In this document: positions 22,271 through 35,239 of the stretch, in pieces | How the letters are laid out: each line of letters begins with the position of its first letter | Numbering within the stretch: the stretch's first letter is position 1 | The notes under the pieces: model-generated | Seen by the model: the letters and a program-made list of their open reading frames with translations, nothing else | Databases searched by the model: none | What the model was told of the DNA's origin: nothing | Program-made: the position numbers and the translations under genes | Assembly: GCA_949752795.1 (NCBI GenBank) | Contig: OX457058.1 | Coordinates: 164,798,223 to 164,862,222 of the forward strand | Length of the DNA stretch: 64,000 bases | DNA from: Hyperoodon ampullatus | Taxonomy: Eukaryota; Chordata; Mammalia; Artiodactyla; Ziphiidae | Direction: 5' to 3'

Positions 22271-24378
22271 CTTTGTGGTGCTGTCCATGGTGCCCAGCCC
22301 TGGTCTGACCATTGAAGGCAAAGTTATTTCCTAATGACATCCCAGTGATTAAAACTATCACCTGGTAGAGAAGAAAGGAATATTCTTGTAGCTATTGTAA
22401 GTGGAATACAAAAGTGTGCCACCTGTAACAGAAGATGTTTGGATCTTTGTTAGCTAAGCACTCAGAAACTATGTCCCAGAAATCAGAACAACACATAAGT
22501 GATCACACCAATGGAGGAAACACCCAGCTGTAACCGTGGCTGAAGAATGATCCTTCTCTTTAATCGAGGTATGAAAGGCAGGCCCATGGTAAGGAGAGGA
22601 GGATGGGGACACCTCCTGATGAGCCACACCCACAGAATAACTCCTGGCAATCCTGATAGATGCCACACCCAGCTGCTCACCTCTCCAAATTCTAAGTGTA
22701 TTTTACCCAGATTTCAGCAGCAACATGAACAATGTTCCCACCCAAAAATGCCCTCTCCACCATCATACACACAAGCATATAATAATAATAATACAGTAAC
22801 TAGGCTACAGAGAGCTGAAAGGTAGAGGCTCCCTCACTCACTCTTCTCCCTCCCTTTGCTAACGAGGGTTCAAGGTCATAGTTCATTGGCCAAACAGTCC
22901 ACAGTAGTCAAGACACAAGAGCCCCCGAATACAAAAAGTGTTCCTTCCCATCCCTGCTGCTTTTTCCCTTGTTCACGGGGCTCTACATGCTGTAACATAC
23001 AGGCCTCTCTCCAGCCTCTGACTCTGATGCAAGAACTGAGAACTCAGCCTCTTCCTCTCTTCTTCCTTTTGGGAACAGGCTGCCCTCAAGAAGTACCCCC
23101 TTGTGATCTCCTGTCTAATTCTCAGGTTGTACTAGGAAACCCGTTTTTCCACAAATATAAGCCAAATTCTCCAGTGTTGAGGAGACATAGTAACATTAGG
23201 TTGGAATCTGTCATCTCCTTTGTCTTATTTCTCAACTGGTACATACCTTGGGTGGGAAAGAGGGGATGCTGTTTATTTGGTTCTTTCAAAGACCCCAATC
23301 ATCTCAACTCTGTTACCACGTTTATTTTAAAAATTTTGGCGATAGCTCAGTAATTATTCCACGATGAAGGGGGGAAGGAAGTCAGACCATGTACTGTGGT
23401 GCAAGTTCTTTTCAAAGGAAGGTGAATTCTCTTCTTTAGATTGGGGCCCCTCACCAGGAAGGAACACATGAAACAAAAGGGGAAAAGAAAGAGTGAGATT
23501 ACAGTGGGCCTCCTGCTAAGAATGCTCTCCTAAAAGAAGATAAGGAATTGGGAAAGACAAGTCCTGGCTGGAGCTGTCTAGGAGAGACAAGAACCTTGCC
23601 CAGGGTCTGGCAGGGGTGGCTTTGGTGGGGGTAGAGTTGGGAAGCAATGATCATAATGCAGTCACCTAACACACAAGGTAAGTAAAATGCTCACTTGCCC
23701 CACTGTGGCTTATCAAGGAGCTCTTTACTCTTTCTCGTCCTTCCTGGCATCTCTTAGCCATGTCACTGTTGACTGGAACCAGCATCTAAGAGCACCCAGG
23801 AAGTATGGGAGAGAAGAAAGCCTTCAAATGCCCTCACCTTGGGTATGAGTAGCCCAGAGAGAAGGCATCTGTGAGCTTCTGGTGGGCTTCCTGGAATGAC
23901 TGTCTATATGTCCAAGAATCAAGATAAGTGACAAACAAGCATGTATTTTCTGTGGCCTTATTTATCTTGCCTGTTGGAAGATTTGAAGAAAGCCCCCAAG
24001 ATCAGCCAGATTTAGGTCAGCAGATAAAAAAGCACCTGGATAGTACTGAGTCAATCTCTGTAAAAATTCCTGAGTTTTATTGAGGAAGTAGAGAGCAAAC
24101 CCTTTCCCAATGGTTACACCCTTTCTTTCCTTCCTTCTTTCTTTTTAGACAGATATTTTTAATGAAAGCCCATAGGGATGCTCATCCACATAAAACTATA
24201 AAGAATAATGAAATAAGCATTAAGAACTCATATAGGGAAAAGATGTGTGAACCACAAGAGAAAAAAAGGCAATGAGAAGCAAGAAAAACTAAGAAAGCCT
24301 TTGAGAAGGATGAGCATAATTGAGAAAAAGACTTTGGGGTATAGAAAGCAGAGATGGAACAATGGTTTAAGAATTTTG

Positions 24379-24706
24379 GGGGGCCTTCCCTGGTGGCACA
24401 GTGGTTAAGACTCCACCTGCCAATGCAGGGGACACAGGTTCAAGCCCTGGTCTGGGAAGATCCCACATGCCGCGGAGCAACTAAGCCCATGCACCACAAC
24501 TACTGAGCCTGTGCTCTAGAGCCTGCGAACCACAACTACTGAGCCCGCATGCCTAGAGTCTGTGCCCTGCAGCAAGAGAAGCCACCACAATGAGACGCCC
24601 GTGCACCACAACGAAGAGTAGCCCCCCTTCTCACCGCAACTAGGGAAAGCCCGCGCACCACAATGAAGACCCAACACAGCCAAAAATGAATAAATAAATA
24701 AATCTA
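24379..24706 (+). mobile_element. CHR-type SINE (long subtype)
   Basis: The head CCTTCCCTGGTGGCACAGTG and the repeated CACAACTACTGAGCC and CACAACGAAGAGTAGCC blocks identify the longer CHR subtype. It ends in an (AATA)n tail. Its right end lies about 90 bases left of the near-intact L1. Confidence 0.92.
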
Positions 24707-24777
24707 TTTATTTTTTAAAAATTTTTGGAGGTATTAGAATGCTTTCAGCTGGGCTTGTAGCTCTCTGTTTGAGAAAC

Positions 24778-24793
24778 AAAGAAAACAGAAGAG
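24778..24793 (+). repeat. Left target-site duplication of the L1
   Basis: AAAGAAAACAGAAGAG, identical to 31416-31431. Confidence 0.92.
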
Positions 24794-26283
24794 GCGGACT
24801 TCCGGGTAAGATGGCGGAAGAGTAAGACGCGGAGATCACCCTCCTCCCCACGGATACACCAGAAATACAGCTACACGTGGAACAACTCCTACAGAACACC
24901 TACTGAACGCTGGCAGAAGACCCCAGACCTCCCAAAAGGCAAGAAACTCCCCCACATACCTGGGTAGGGCAAAGCGGAGAGATTCCCGCACAGAGGATCG
25001 GTGCCGAGCGGCACTCACCAGCCCGAGAGGCTTGTCTGCTCGCCCGCCAGGGCGGGCGGCGCTGGAAGCTGAGGCTCGGGCTTCGGTCAGAGCGCAGGGA
25101 GAGGACTGGGGCTGGCGGCGAGAACTCAGCCTGAAGGGGGCTAATGTGCCACAGCTAGCCGGGAGGGAGTCCGGGAAAACTCTGGAGCTGCCAAAGAGGC
25201 AAGAGACTTTTTCTTCCCTCTTGGTTTCCTGGTGCGCGAGGAGAGGGGATTAAGAGCGCTGCTTAAAGGAGCCCCACAGACGGGCGCGAGTCGCGGCTGA
25301 AAGCGCGGAGCCCAGTGACGGGCGTGGGACGCTGGGGCTGCTGCTGCCGCCGCCAAGTAGCCTGTGTGCGAGCGCAGGTCACTGTCCACACCGCCCTTCC
25401 GGGAGCCTGTGCAGCCCGCCACTGCCGGGGTCCCGGGATCCAGGGGCGGCTTCCCTGGGAGAACGCACGGAGCGCCTCGGGCTGGTGCAACGTCACGCCG
25501 GCCTCTGCCGCTGCAGGCTCGCCCCGCACTCCGTGGCCCTCCCTCCCGCCCGGCCTGAGTGAGCCAGAGTCCCCGAAGAGGCTGCTCCTTTAACCCTGTC
25601 CTGTCTGAGCGAAGAACAGACGCCCTCAGGCGACCTACACGCAGAGGCGGGGCCAAATCCAAAGCTGAGACCCAGGAGCTGTGAGAACAAAGAAGAGAAA
25701 GGGAAACCTCTCCCAGCAGCCTCAGAAGCAGCGGATTAAAGCTCCACAATTAACTTGATGTACCCTGCATCTGTGTAATACATGAATAGACAACAAATCA
25801 TCCCAAATTGAGGAGCCAGGAGTCAGTGCTGTGCCTCTGAGGTGGGAGAGCCAACTTCAGGACACTGGTCCACAAGAGACCTCCCAGCTCCACATAATAT
25901 TAAATGGCGAAAATCTTCCAGAGATCTCCATCTCAACACCAGCACCCAGCTTCACTCAACGACCAGCAAGCTACAGTGCTGGACACCCTATGCCAAACAA
26001 CTAGCAAGACAGGAACACAACGCCACCCATTAGCAGAGAGGTGGCCTCAAATCATAAAAAGTCCGCAGACACCCCAAAAACACACCACCAGACGTGGACC
26101 TGCCCACCAGAAAGACAAGATCCAGCCTCATCCACCAGAACACAGGCAGTAGTCCCCTCCACCAGGAAGCCTGCACAACCCACTAAACCAACCTTAGCCA
26201 CTGGGGACAGACACCAAAAACAACGGGAACTACGAACCTGCAGCCTGCAAAAAGGAGACCCCAAACACAGTAACATAAGCAAA
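24794..26283 (+). promoter_or_regulatory. L1 5' UTR with internal promoter region
   Basis: About 1.5 kb precedes the likely ORF1 start. The 24990-25640 part is rich in GC and CpG, as L1 promoter regions often are. Activity cannot be judged from sequence; the KCNK10-opposing direction means any transcript would be antisense to the gene. Confidence 0.6.
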
Positions 26284-27198
26284 ATGAGAAGACAGAAAAA
26301 CACACAGCAGGAGAAGGAGCAAGATAAAAACCCACCAGACTTAACAAATGAAGAGGTAATAGTCAGTCTACCTGAAAAAGAATTCAGAATAATGATGGTA
26401 AAGATGATCCAAGATTCTATTTCCAAGATCCAAAATCTTGGAAATAGAATAGACAAAATGCAAGAAACAGTTAACAAGGGCCTAGAAGAACTAAAGATGA
26501 ATCAAGCATCGATTAAAAACACAATAAATGAAATAAAAAATGCTCTAGATGGGATCAATAGCAGAATAACTGAGGCAGAAGAACGGATAAGTGAGGTGGA
26601 AGATAAAATAGTGGAAATAACTAATGCAGAGCAAAATAAAGAAAAAAGAATGAAAAGAATTGAGGACAGTCTCAGAGACCTCTGGGACAACATTAAACGC
26701 ACCAACATTCGAATCATAGGGGTTCCAGAAGAAGAAGAGAAAAAGAAAGGGACTGAGAAAATATTTGAAGAGATTATAGTTGAAAACTTCCCTAATATGG
26801 GAAAGGAAATAGTTAATCAAGTCCAGGAGGCACAGAGAGTCCCATACAGAATAAATCCAAGGAGAAATACGCCAAGACACATATTAATCAAACTGTCAAA
26901 AATTAAACACAAAGAAATCATATTAAAAGCAGCAAGGCAAAAACAACAAATAACACACAAGGGAATCCCCATCAGGATAACAGCTGATCTCTCAGCAGAA
27001 ACTCTACAAGCCAGAAGGGAGTGGCAGGACATAATTAAAGTGATGAAGGAGAAAAACCTGCAACCAAGGTTACTCTACCCAGCAAGGATCTCATTCAGAT
27101 TTGATGGAGAAATTAAAACGTTTACAGACAAGCAAAAGCTGAGAGAGTTCAGCACCACCAAACCAGCTTTACAACAAATGCTAAAGGAAATTCTCTAG
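26284..27198 (+). CDS. L1 ORF1p, RNA-binding chaperone
   Basis: The product has 304 residues from [18 protein letters not shown] to [11 protein letters not shown]1p forms trimers that coat L1 RNA in the cytoplasm and act as a nucleic-acid chaperone during retrotransposition. A coiled coil (about residues 45-130, heptad-like [15 protein letters not shown]... and [17 protein letters not shown]) precedes the RRM-like domain ([13 protein letters not shown] at about 140-150). The C-terminal domain has [15 protein letters not shown], the family-typical [16 protein letters not shown], and [10 protein letters not shown] chose the ATG at 26284 because it gives the usual N-terminus and length. The frame stays open upstream to an ATG at 26041, which would add 81 residues with no ORF1p likeness that I can see. 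No internal stop or frameshift. Confidence 0.9.
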   Translation: MRRQKNTQQEKEQDKNPPDLTNEEVIVSLPEKEFRIMMVKMIQDSISKIQNLGNRIDKMQETVNKGLEELKMNQASIKNTINEIKNALDGINSRITEAEERISEVEDKIVEITNAEQNKEKRMKRIEDSLRDLWDNIKRTNIRIIGVPEEEEKKKGTEKIFEEIIVENFPNMGKEIVNQVQEAQRVPYRINPRRNTPRHILIKLSKIKHKEIILKAARQKQQITHKGIPIRITADLSAETLQARREWQDIIKVMKEKNLQPRLLYPARISFRFDGEIKTFTDKQKLREFSTTKPALQQMLKEIL

Positions 27199-27256
27199 GC
27201 AAGAAACACAACAGAAGGAAAAGACCTACAATAACGAACCCAAAACAATTAAGAAA

Positions 27257-30200
27257 ATGGGAATAGGAACATACATATCAATAATTACCTTAAATGTAAA
27301 TGGACTAAATGCTCCCACCAAAAGACACAGATTGGCTGAATGGATACAAAAACAAGACCCATATATATGCTGTCTACAAGAGACCCACTTCAGACCTAGA
27401 GACACATACAGACTGAAAGTAAGGGGATGGAAAAAGATATTCCATGCAAATGGAAACCAAAAGAAAGCTGGAGTAGCAATTCTCATATCAGACAAAATAG
27501 ACTTTAAAATAAAGACTACTAGAAGAGACAAAGAAGGACACTACATAATGATCAAGGGATTGATCCAAGAAGAAGATATAACAATTGTAAATATTTATGC
27601 ACCCAACATAGGAGCACCTCAATACATAAGGCAAATACTAACAGCCATAAAAGGAGAAATTGACAGTAACACAATCATAGTAGGGGACTTTAACACCCCA
27701 CTTTCACCAATGGACAGATCATCCAAAATGAAAATAAATAAGGAAACACAAGCTTTAAATGATACATTAAACAAGATGGACTTAATTGATATTTATAGGA
27801 CATTCCATCCAAAAACAACAGAATACACTTTTTTCTCAAGTGCTCATGGAACATTCTCCAGGATAGATCATATCGTGGGTCACAAATCAAGCCTTGGTAA
27901 ATTTAAGAAAATTGAAATTGTATCAAGTATCTTTTCCGACCACAATGCTATGAGACTAGATATCAATTACAGGAAAAGAGCTGTAAAAAATACAAACACA
28001 TGGAGGCTAAACAATACACTACTTAATAATGAAGTGATCACTGAAGAAATCAAAGAGGAAATTAAAAAGTACCTAGAAACAAATGACAATGGAGACACGA
28101 CGACCCAAAACCTATGGGATGCAGCAAAAGCAGTTCTAAGAGGGAAGTTTATAGCAATAAAATCCCACCTTAAGAAACAGGAAACATCTCGAATAAACAA
28201 CCTAACCTTGCACCTAAAGCAATTAGAGAAAGAAGAACAAAAACATCCCCAAGTTAGCAGAAGGAAAGAAATCATAAAAATCAGATCGGAAATAAATGAA
28301 AAAAAAATGAAGGAAACGATAGCAAAGATCAATAAAACTAAAAGCTGGTTCTTTGAGAAGATAACCAAAATTGATAAACCATTAGCCAGACTCATCAAGA
28401 AAAAAAGGGAGAAGACTCAAATCAATAGAATTAGAAATGAAAAAGGAGAAGTAACAACTGACACTGCAGAAATACAAAAGATCATGAGAGATTACTACAA
28501 GCAACTCTATGCCAATAAAATGGACAACCTGGAAGAAATGGACAAATTCTTAGAAATGCACAACCTGCCAAGACTGAATCAGGAAGAAATAGAAAATATG
28601 AACAGACCAATCACAAGCACTGAAATTGAAACTGTGATAAAAAATCTTCCAACAAACAAAAGCCCAGGACCAGATGGCTTCACAGGCGAATTCTATCAAG
28701 CATTTAGAGAAGAGCTAACACCTATCCTTCTCAAACTCTTCCAAAATATAGCAGAGCGAGGAACACTCCCAAACTCATTCTACGAGGCCACCATCACCTT
28801 GATACCAAAACCAGACAAAGATGTCACAAAGAAAGAAAACTACAGGCCAATATCACTGATGAACATAGATGCAAAAATCCTCAACAAAATACTAGCAAAC
28901 AGAATTCAACAGCACATTAAAAGGATCATACACCATGATCAAGTGGGGTTTATTCCAGGAATGCAAGGATTCTTCAATATACGCAAATCAAACAACGTGA
29001 TACACCATATTAACAAACTGAAGGAGAAAAACCATATGATAATCTCAATAGATGCAGAGAAAGCTTTCAACAAAATTCAACACCCATTTATGATAAAAAC
29101 CCTGCAGAAAGTAGGCATAGAGGGAACTTTCCTCAACATAATAAAGGCCATATATGACAAACCCACAGCCAGCATCGTCCTCAATGGTGAAAAACTGAAA
29201 CCATTTCCACTAAGATCAGGAACAAGACAAGGTTGCCCACTCTCACCACTCTTATTCAACATAGTTTTGGAAGTTTTAGCCACAGCAATCAGAGAAGAAA
29301 AGGAAATAAAAGGAATCCAAATCGGAAAACAAGGAGTAAAGATGTCACTGTTTGCAGATGACATGATACTATACATAGAGAATCCTAAAGTTGCTACCAG
29401 AAAACTACTAGAGCTAATCAATGAATTTGGTAAAGTTGCAGGATACAAAATTAATGCACAGAAATCTCTGGCATTCCTATATACTAATGATGAAAAATCT
29501 GAAAGTGAAATCAAGGAAACACTCTCATTTACCATTGCAACAAAAAGAATAAAATATCTAGGAATAAACCTACCTAAGGAGACAAAAGACCTGTATGCAG
29601 AAAATTTTAAGACACTGATGAAAGAAATTAAAGATGATACAAGTAGATGGAGAGATGTACCATGTTCTTGGATTGGAAGAATCAACATTGTGAAAATGAC
29701 TCTACTACCCAAAGCAATCTACAGATTCAATGCAATCCCTATCAAACTACCACTGGCATTTTTCACAGAACTAGAACAAAAAATTTCACAATTTGTATGG
29801 AAACACAAAAGACCCCGAATAGCCAAAGCAATCTTGAGAACGAAAAATGGAGCTGGAGGAATCAGGCTCCCTGACTTCAGACTATACTACAAAGCTACAG
29901 TAATCAAGACAGTATGGTACTGGCACAAAAACAGAAAGATAGATCAATGGAACAGGATAGAAAGCCCAGAGATAAACCCACGGACATATGGTCACCTTAT
30001 CTTTGATAAAGGAGGCAGGAATGTACAGTGGAGAAAGGACAGTCTCTTCAATAAATGATGCTGGGAAAACTGGATAGGGACATGTAAAAGTATGAGATTA
30101 GATCACTCCCTAACACCATACACAAAAATAAGCTCAAAATGGATTAAAGACCTAAATGTAAGGCCAGACACTATCACACTCTTAGAGGAAAACATAGGCA

Positions 30201-31075
30201 GAACACTCTATGACATAAATCACAGCAAGATCCTTTTTGACCCACCTCCTAGAGAAATGGAAATAAAGACAAAAATAAACACATGGGACCTAATGAAACT
30301 TAAAAGCTTTTGCACAGCAAAGGAAACCAGAAACAAGATGAAAAGACAACCCTCAGAATGGGAGAAAATATTTGCAAATGAAGCAACTGACAAAGGATTA
30401 ATCTCCAAAATTTATAAGCAGCTCATGCAGCTCAATAACAAAAAAACAAACAACCCAATCCAAAAATGGGCAGAAGACCTAAATAGACATTTCTCCACAG
30501 AAGATATACAGACTGCCAACAAACACATGAAAGGATGCTCAACATCTTTACTCATTAGAGAAATGCAAATCAAAACTACAATGAGATATCATCTCACACC
30601 AGTCAGAATGGCCATCATCAAGAAATCTAGAAACAATAAATGCTGGAGAGGGTGTGGAGAAAAGGGAACACTCTTGCACTGCTGGTGGGACTGTGAATTG
30701 GTACAGCCACTATGGAGAACGGTATGGAGGTTCCTTAAAAAACTACAAATAGAACTACCATATGACCCAGCAATCCCACTACTAGGCATATACCCTGAGA
30801 AAACCATAATTCAAAAAGAGACATGTACCAAAATGTTCATAGCAGCCCTATTTACAATAGCCCGGAGATGGAAACAACCTAAGTGTCCATCATCGGATGA
30901 ATGGGTAAAAAAGATGTGGCACATATATACAATAGAATATTACTCAGCCATAAAAAGAAACGAAATTGAACTATGTGTAATGAGGTGGATGGACCTAGAG
31001 TCTGTCATACAGAGTGAAGTAAGTCAGAAAGAGAAAGACAAATACTGTATGCTGACACATATATATGGAATTTAA
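27257..31075 (+). pseudogene. L1 ORF2p (endonuclease and reverse transcriptase) with one internal TGA
   Basis: The frame spans 1273 codons and is open except for TGA at 30056-30058, codon 934. The first part begins [20 protein letters not shown] and holds an AP-type endonuclease: Asn13 (TLNVNG), Glu42 (QETHF), GDFNTPLS and SDH at 227-229. Reverse transcriptase motifs follow: [34 protein letters not shown] and FADD at 699-702. After the stop the same frame continues without shift through [12 protein letters not shown], the cysteine motif [18 protein letters not shown] near residue 1129, and ends THIYGI. In related L1s this position holds a tryptophan codon, so a single G-to-A change is the simplest explanation. 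The cysteine-rich end is needed for retrotransposition in studied L1s, so this copy is probably not autonomous. Confidence 0.93.
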
Positions 31076-31415
31076 GAAGAAAAAAAAATGTCATGAAGAA
31101 CATAGGGGTAAGACAGGAATAAAGACACAGACCTACTAGAGAATGGACTTGAGGATATGGGGAGGGGGAAAGGTAAGCTGTGACAAAGTGAAAGAGTGGC
31201 ATGGACATATATACACTACCAAATGTAAGGTAGATAGCTAGTGGGAAGCAGCCGCATAGCACAGGGAGATCAGCTCGGTGCTTTGTGACCGCCTGGAGGG
31301 GTGGGATAGGGAGGGTGGGAGGGAGACGCAAAAGGGAGGGGATATGGGAACATATGTATATGTATAACTGATTAAATTTGTTTTAAAGCAAAATAAAATA
31401 AAATAAAATAGAAAA

Positions 31416-31431
31416 AAAGAAAACAGAAGAG
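31416..31431 (+). repeat. Right target-site duplication of the L1
   Basis: AAAGAAAACAGAAGAG, identical to 24778-24793, immediately after the A-rich tail. Confidence 0.92.
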
Positions 31432-31639
31432 AAAGAGATATGCTTGAACTTTTGAGTGAGACTGGAAACAGAGAAGTTTAAATAAGAATGGAACACAGCT
31501 TCATAGAAAGTCACCCAGAAATAAATCTTATACTGGGAAGCCCTGCACTGAGGGAACTTGACAGAAGCATCCAGAACAGAGAAATTTTCTTTAGCAGAAT
31601 ATTTCCCAAGCTGTGAGTGAAATTGAATCCTATAACTTT

Positions 31640-31810
31640 TCTATTCTTTCATTCAATAAATATTTATCAGGCACTACTGTCCATCAGTTACAGGGCTAAA
31701 TCCAAGGGTGAGAAGAAACAGAATGGCCCCCAACCTCACAGAGCTAGTCGGGGCAAGACAATCATTAAATAATCACACAAGCAAGTATATCATCACAGCT
31801 TGAGAGAAGT
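31640..31810 (-). repeat. L2 fossil, reverse orientation
   Basis: It opens TTCATTCAATAAATATTTAT, then CAGGCACTACTG, CAACCTCACAGAGCTAGTC and GAGAAGTGCTATGAAGGGG in reversed L2 order. Confidence 0.65.
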
Positions 31811-34800
31811 GCTATGAAGGGGAAAGAATTCACTGAAAGAGTATAACAAGAAGAACCGATGACACTGTTTGCCTGTCCCGTTCTCCCATATATATTGGCC
31901 ATATATATGTAATACCTCAAGATTCACCCATGGTAGTAAAGGGGGTTACTGCAAATGATTCAAGGCAGGAGACTGGTGCTGGAGAGAAACAACCCTGCAA
32001 GGAGGCCAAGGAGGTGAAGGAACTCAGACTTAATGTACTTTTTTGGTTGGTTCCTGCTCCTGGCAGAATTTTCATTGATAGCCTCATGGCAGAGTCATCC
32101 AAAGTGGGTATCTCAACATCCTGATAGACTTGTCCTCTTTGTATCTTACTCAAATTTTATACAAATCCCTCAAGGACATTCCAAGTTCCAAGTGTGTATG
32201 CACTGTGGGCAAATAAATCCATAATTCATCTATGTCTATTCATCTGTCATTCTTCCACGATTATTAAAGAGTAGCATTGTTCTTTAATTTGATTAGAATG
32301 GATTTCATTAGAATGTGGATTTGATTAGACATGATCAGACAAAAGCCTATTGGTATTACTAAATGAAAACACAAAATAAATGTCCCGGTTGTTAGTTAAT
32401 TGGCATATTTTTTTTCCTTTTAAGAGAATTAAGTTATATACAAACCCTTTAATGGAGCTTAATGTAATGACTAAAGTATACCTTCATCTTTCATGAAATG
32501 ACTGGGCTGTTTAGCTACGCAAATGATAGCAGGCGTGGACATCACATGCTCTATAAGATAAAATAGTAAACAGTGGTCCACTCTTAGGTAGGAGTTGTGT
32601 CTCTGCAGGTAATAATTTCTTTAGAAAAGTATTCTCTTTAAACTAGAAGTATTTTCATCTAGTTTTAGATGACTTCAATCCTGCAAAGTGTTTAGCAGAG
32701 ACGCATGCTTTATTTGAACAGTTCTCCACAGAAGACCAAAAGCGGAGACCCCAAAGACAATTTTTTTAAAAGACATCCAGGCATCCTGATGTTCTCCTCA
32801 TGTTGAAAACAAGACTAGAAAATGGACTTGGACCCACCCTGGTGACACACAGCCTACAGTGTGCTGTTCACGACCATCATGATGCTGTTGAAGGCCAACT
32901 AGCCACCCTATTATCATGTTGTGATGAATTAGATCACAGGTCATGACTGCTTTAGAGGACACCAGTCATTCCTTTTTGTCCACCCATCATCTGAAGCCCC
33001 TTCTTTTGTTTGGTGAAAGACAGAGACCTCTTCCCAGCACAGAAGCTGAAGAATGCCAGCAACTCACTTTCCCAGCCTCCCTACTACAAGGACACAAGCA
33101 TGCAACCCAGGTTCCCCCAACCAGAGAGACGTAAGTCAGACGTTGAACCAGGCACTACTGAGCGGATGTGGCAGAGTGGATCGTGAAGTGTTCATCTGAA
33201 GGTTTTCTGTGTTTTCCTCCCTCTCTTTTCTCTCTCTGGCATCCCAAAGGCCATTCCTAAATGAGGGGTGATGATTCTCAGAGGCATCTTACAGAACCAC
33301 TTCTTCATCTCCCAGAGACCAGGTAAGACTTGGCTAGGGATGGAGACAGAGAGGGAGCAGAATGCCACTCAGCCTGGAAAGGGAGGAAGGAGGGAGGGAC
33401 TGAGTCTTCCTAGGGTCTTCCAAGCACAACCCCCAGTGTGCAGGACCAGAGGCAGAGAGGAAGGGATTCATTGTAGAGCTCTCTCCTAGTGTGGGCACCA
33501 CCAGCTTCACCACCTGTGCACAGCCCACCTCTCATGAGTCCTGGATCCTCCTAAGTCTCTTCAACAAAGACTGAGGGACTTGGACACTGAGCGGGATAGA
33601 AATGCGGAGGGGAGAAACTTGTCCCTGATCAAAGTGGAATTGAATAGGACCAGATGGGGGCTTCCATGGTGCTGGTGGGGAGTGGGAGGGGGCAGGCAGC
33701 AGTGAGCACCCCAGTGGTGTTGTAGAAAGAAGCATGGACCATGTGGACTCCGTTCTGGGACTGATAGCCCCAATGGTGGTCAGTAGCAGCATCCAGGGCC
33801 CAGAATCAGTGGGGTCGGCAGGGCTGGCTGCTGTCTGTGCCAGACAGACATAGCAGTGACTTCTTTCAGGTCTAGTTCTATGGGTCATTGTTCTTGGCTG
33901 GGTACCTTCCAAGTATAGGTCTCCTTCCACCTCAGGAATGTGATAGCTGTACAACAGCCTTTAAAATTTTTTTCTTTTTTGCTTAACTTAGCCATAGCTG
34001 GTTTCTCTTGATTCAGCTAAACTGCCACTCCTGGAGGTGAGGGTAAAACTGGCTTCAGCCACTTGGAGGCGGGTCAGGGACATAGCCCCCCAGAGTCCTC
34101 TGCCACCGCCAGAATTCTGGACTCCAAGATCAGCCAGAACTATAACCAGATGTGATTTAACTGCTTTGGGTAATATGTCTTTGACATTCCTAAATCTTCA
34201 GAAAAGTCTTCTTCAAAATTGCAGCTAGTTTCGGCTGTGGTATAGAAGAGGCTATATCCATTCCTGGGATGAAGGGTTATAGGGAGAGTGGTGCCAGCCT
34301 CCTCCTCCAGGCCAGCAGGGCAGGAGCAAGTACCAACCAAGGCAGAGGGGTCTGCCACCTGCAGGAGGGGGCTAGGAGCATTGCCAAGAAGGGTCCGTGG
34401 TTAGAGGCAAGATTGGTAATCTGGAGGCGTTGATGGGGGGGGACACAGGCTGTGGTCAGGACAGATATGGGCACACATGGGTGATCCCCCTGCAAGCACT
34501 AGAAGAAAAGACAGCTGGGAGGGGCCTGCTGGGATGCCAGTGGAGCAACAGGCATTAAGGCTACATATAGATGCAAAGAGAAAAGACTCAGAAGTACAAT
34601 TATCAGCATCTTAATGGTGGATCTCTTTGGGCAACGGATTTTCATGTGATTTCTTTTCTCCTTTGTACCCTTCTGTGTTTCCAAAGTCTCTACAATGACC
34701 ATCTATTCCTTTTGTAACCTTTACAATGAAAGAAAAGAGGAGAGGTGGAGAGAACGAGAGGGAGAGCGAGAGGAGGAGAAAAAGGGTAAGACAGAAAGTG

Positions 34801-35239
34801 TCGACCGTGCTCACAAACACTGCAATAGTTCCCCAGAGAAGTAACACGAAGCCATGGAAAACTGTGCAGTTTGTCTTTCTTTCTTTCAGGAAGAGGTTGA
34901 CAACCATGCCTTTGAGGGAAAACTAGAGAGAGAAGGAAACGTAGCTATTCCCTGTGGTAAAGTAAGAGAGATGGGCCTTGTCTGAGGCTTCAGAATCCCA
35001 GGGACGGTTGCCAGAGGTGGCAGTGGAAGCTGTGAGGACGTGGCCTTGTTCCAATTCAGTAATTGCATCCTGCCTGCTGCCCACGCCACCTCCCCTCCCT
35101 CCAGAATGCGGCAACCCCCTTCCTGAGCAAAGCTGTGGAGGAGTCCCACTGTTGGCAAGCATATGCCATCCCATCTCATCTATAACTCCAGTTATTTTTG
35201 CAGCTTACTCTCTAAAGGGACTGGATCCTTTACCGGTGC

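Larger units (their letters stand above)
24794..31415 (+). mobile_element. Near-full-length L1 LINE, antisense to KCNK10
   Basis: The element starts GCGGACTTCCGGGTAAGATG, an expected L1 5' end, and has a GC-rich 5' UTR to 26283, ORF1, a 58-base spacer, ORF2, a G-rich 3' UTR and an (AAAAT)n tail. It is flanked by the exact 16-base duplication AAAGAAAACAGAAGAG at 24778-24793 and 31416-31431, which shows that it was inserted by L1 reverse transcription at one event. ORF1 is open and ORF2 has a single in-frame stop, so the copy is young. It lies in the 36-kb KCNK10 intron in the opposite orientation to the gene. Confidence 0.96.

Noticed and set aside
22856..23353. Plus-strand open frame of 165 codons in the large intron
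   Set aside because: No family likeness, no splice context, and composition like the intron around it.
26052..26477. Minus-strand frames opposite L1 ORF1 and ORF2 (also 27967-28398 and 29077-29712)
   Set aside because: They are shadows of the L1 coding frames and have no independent likeness to a protein family.
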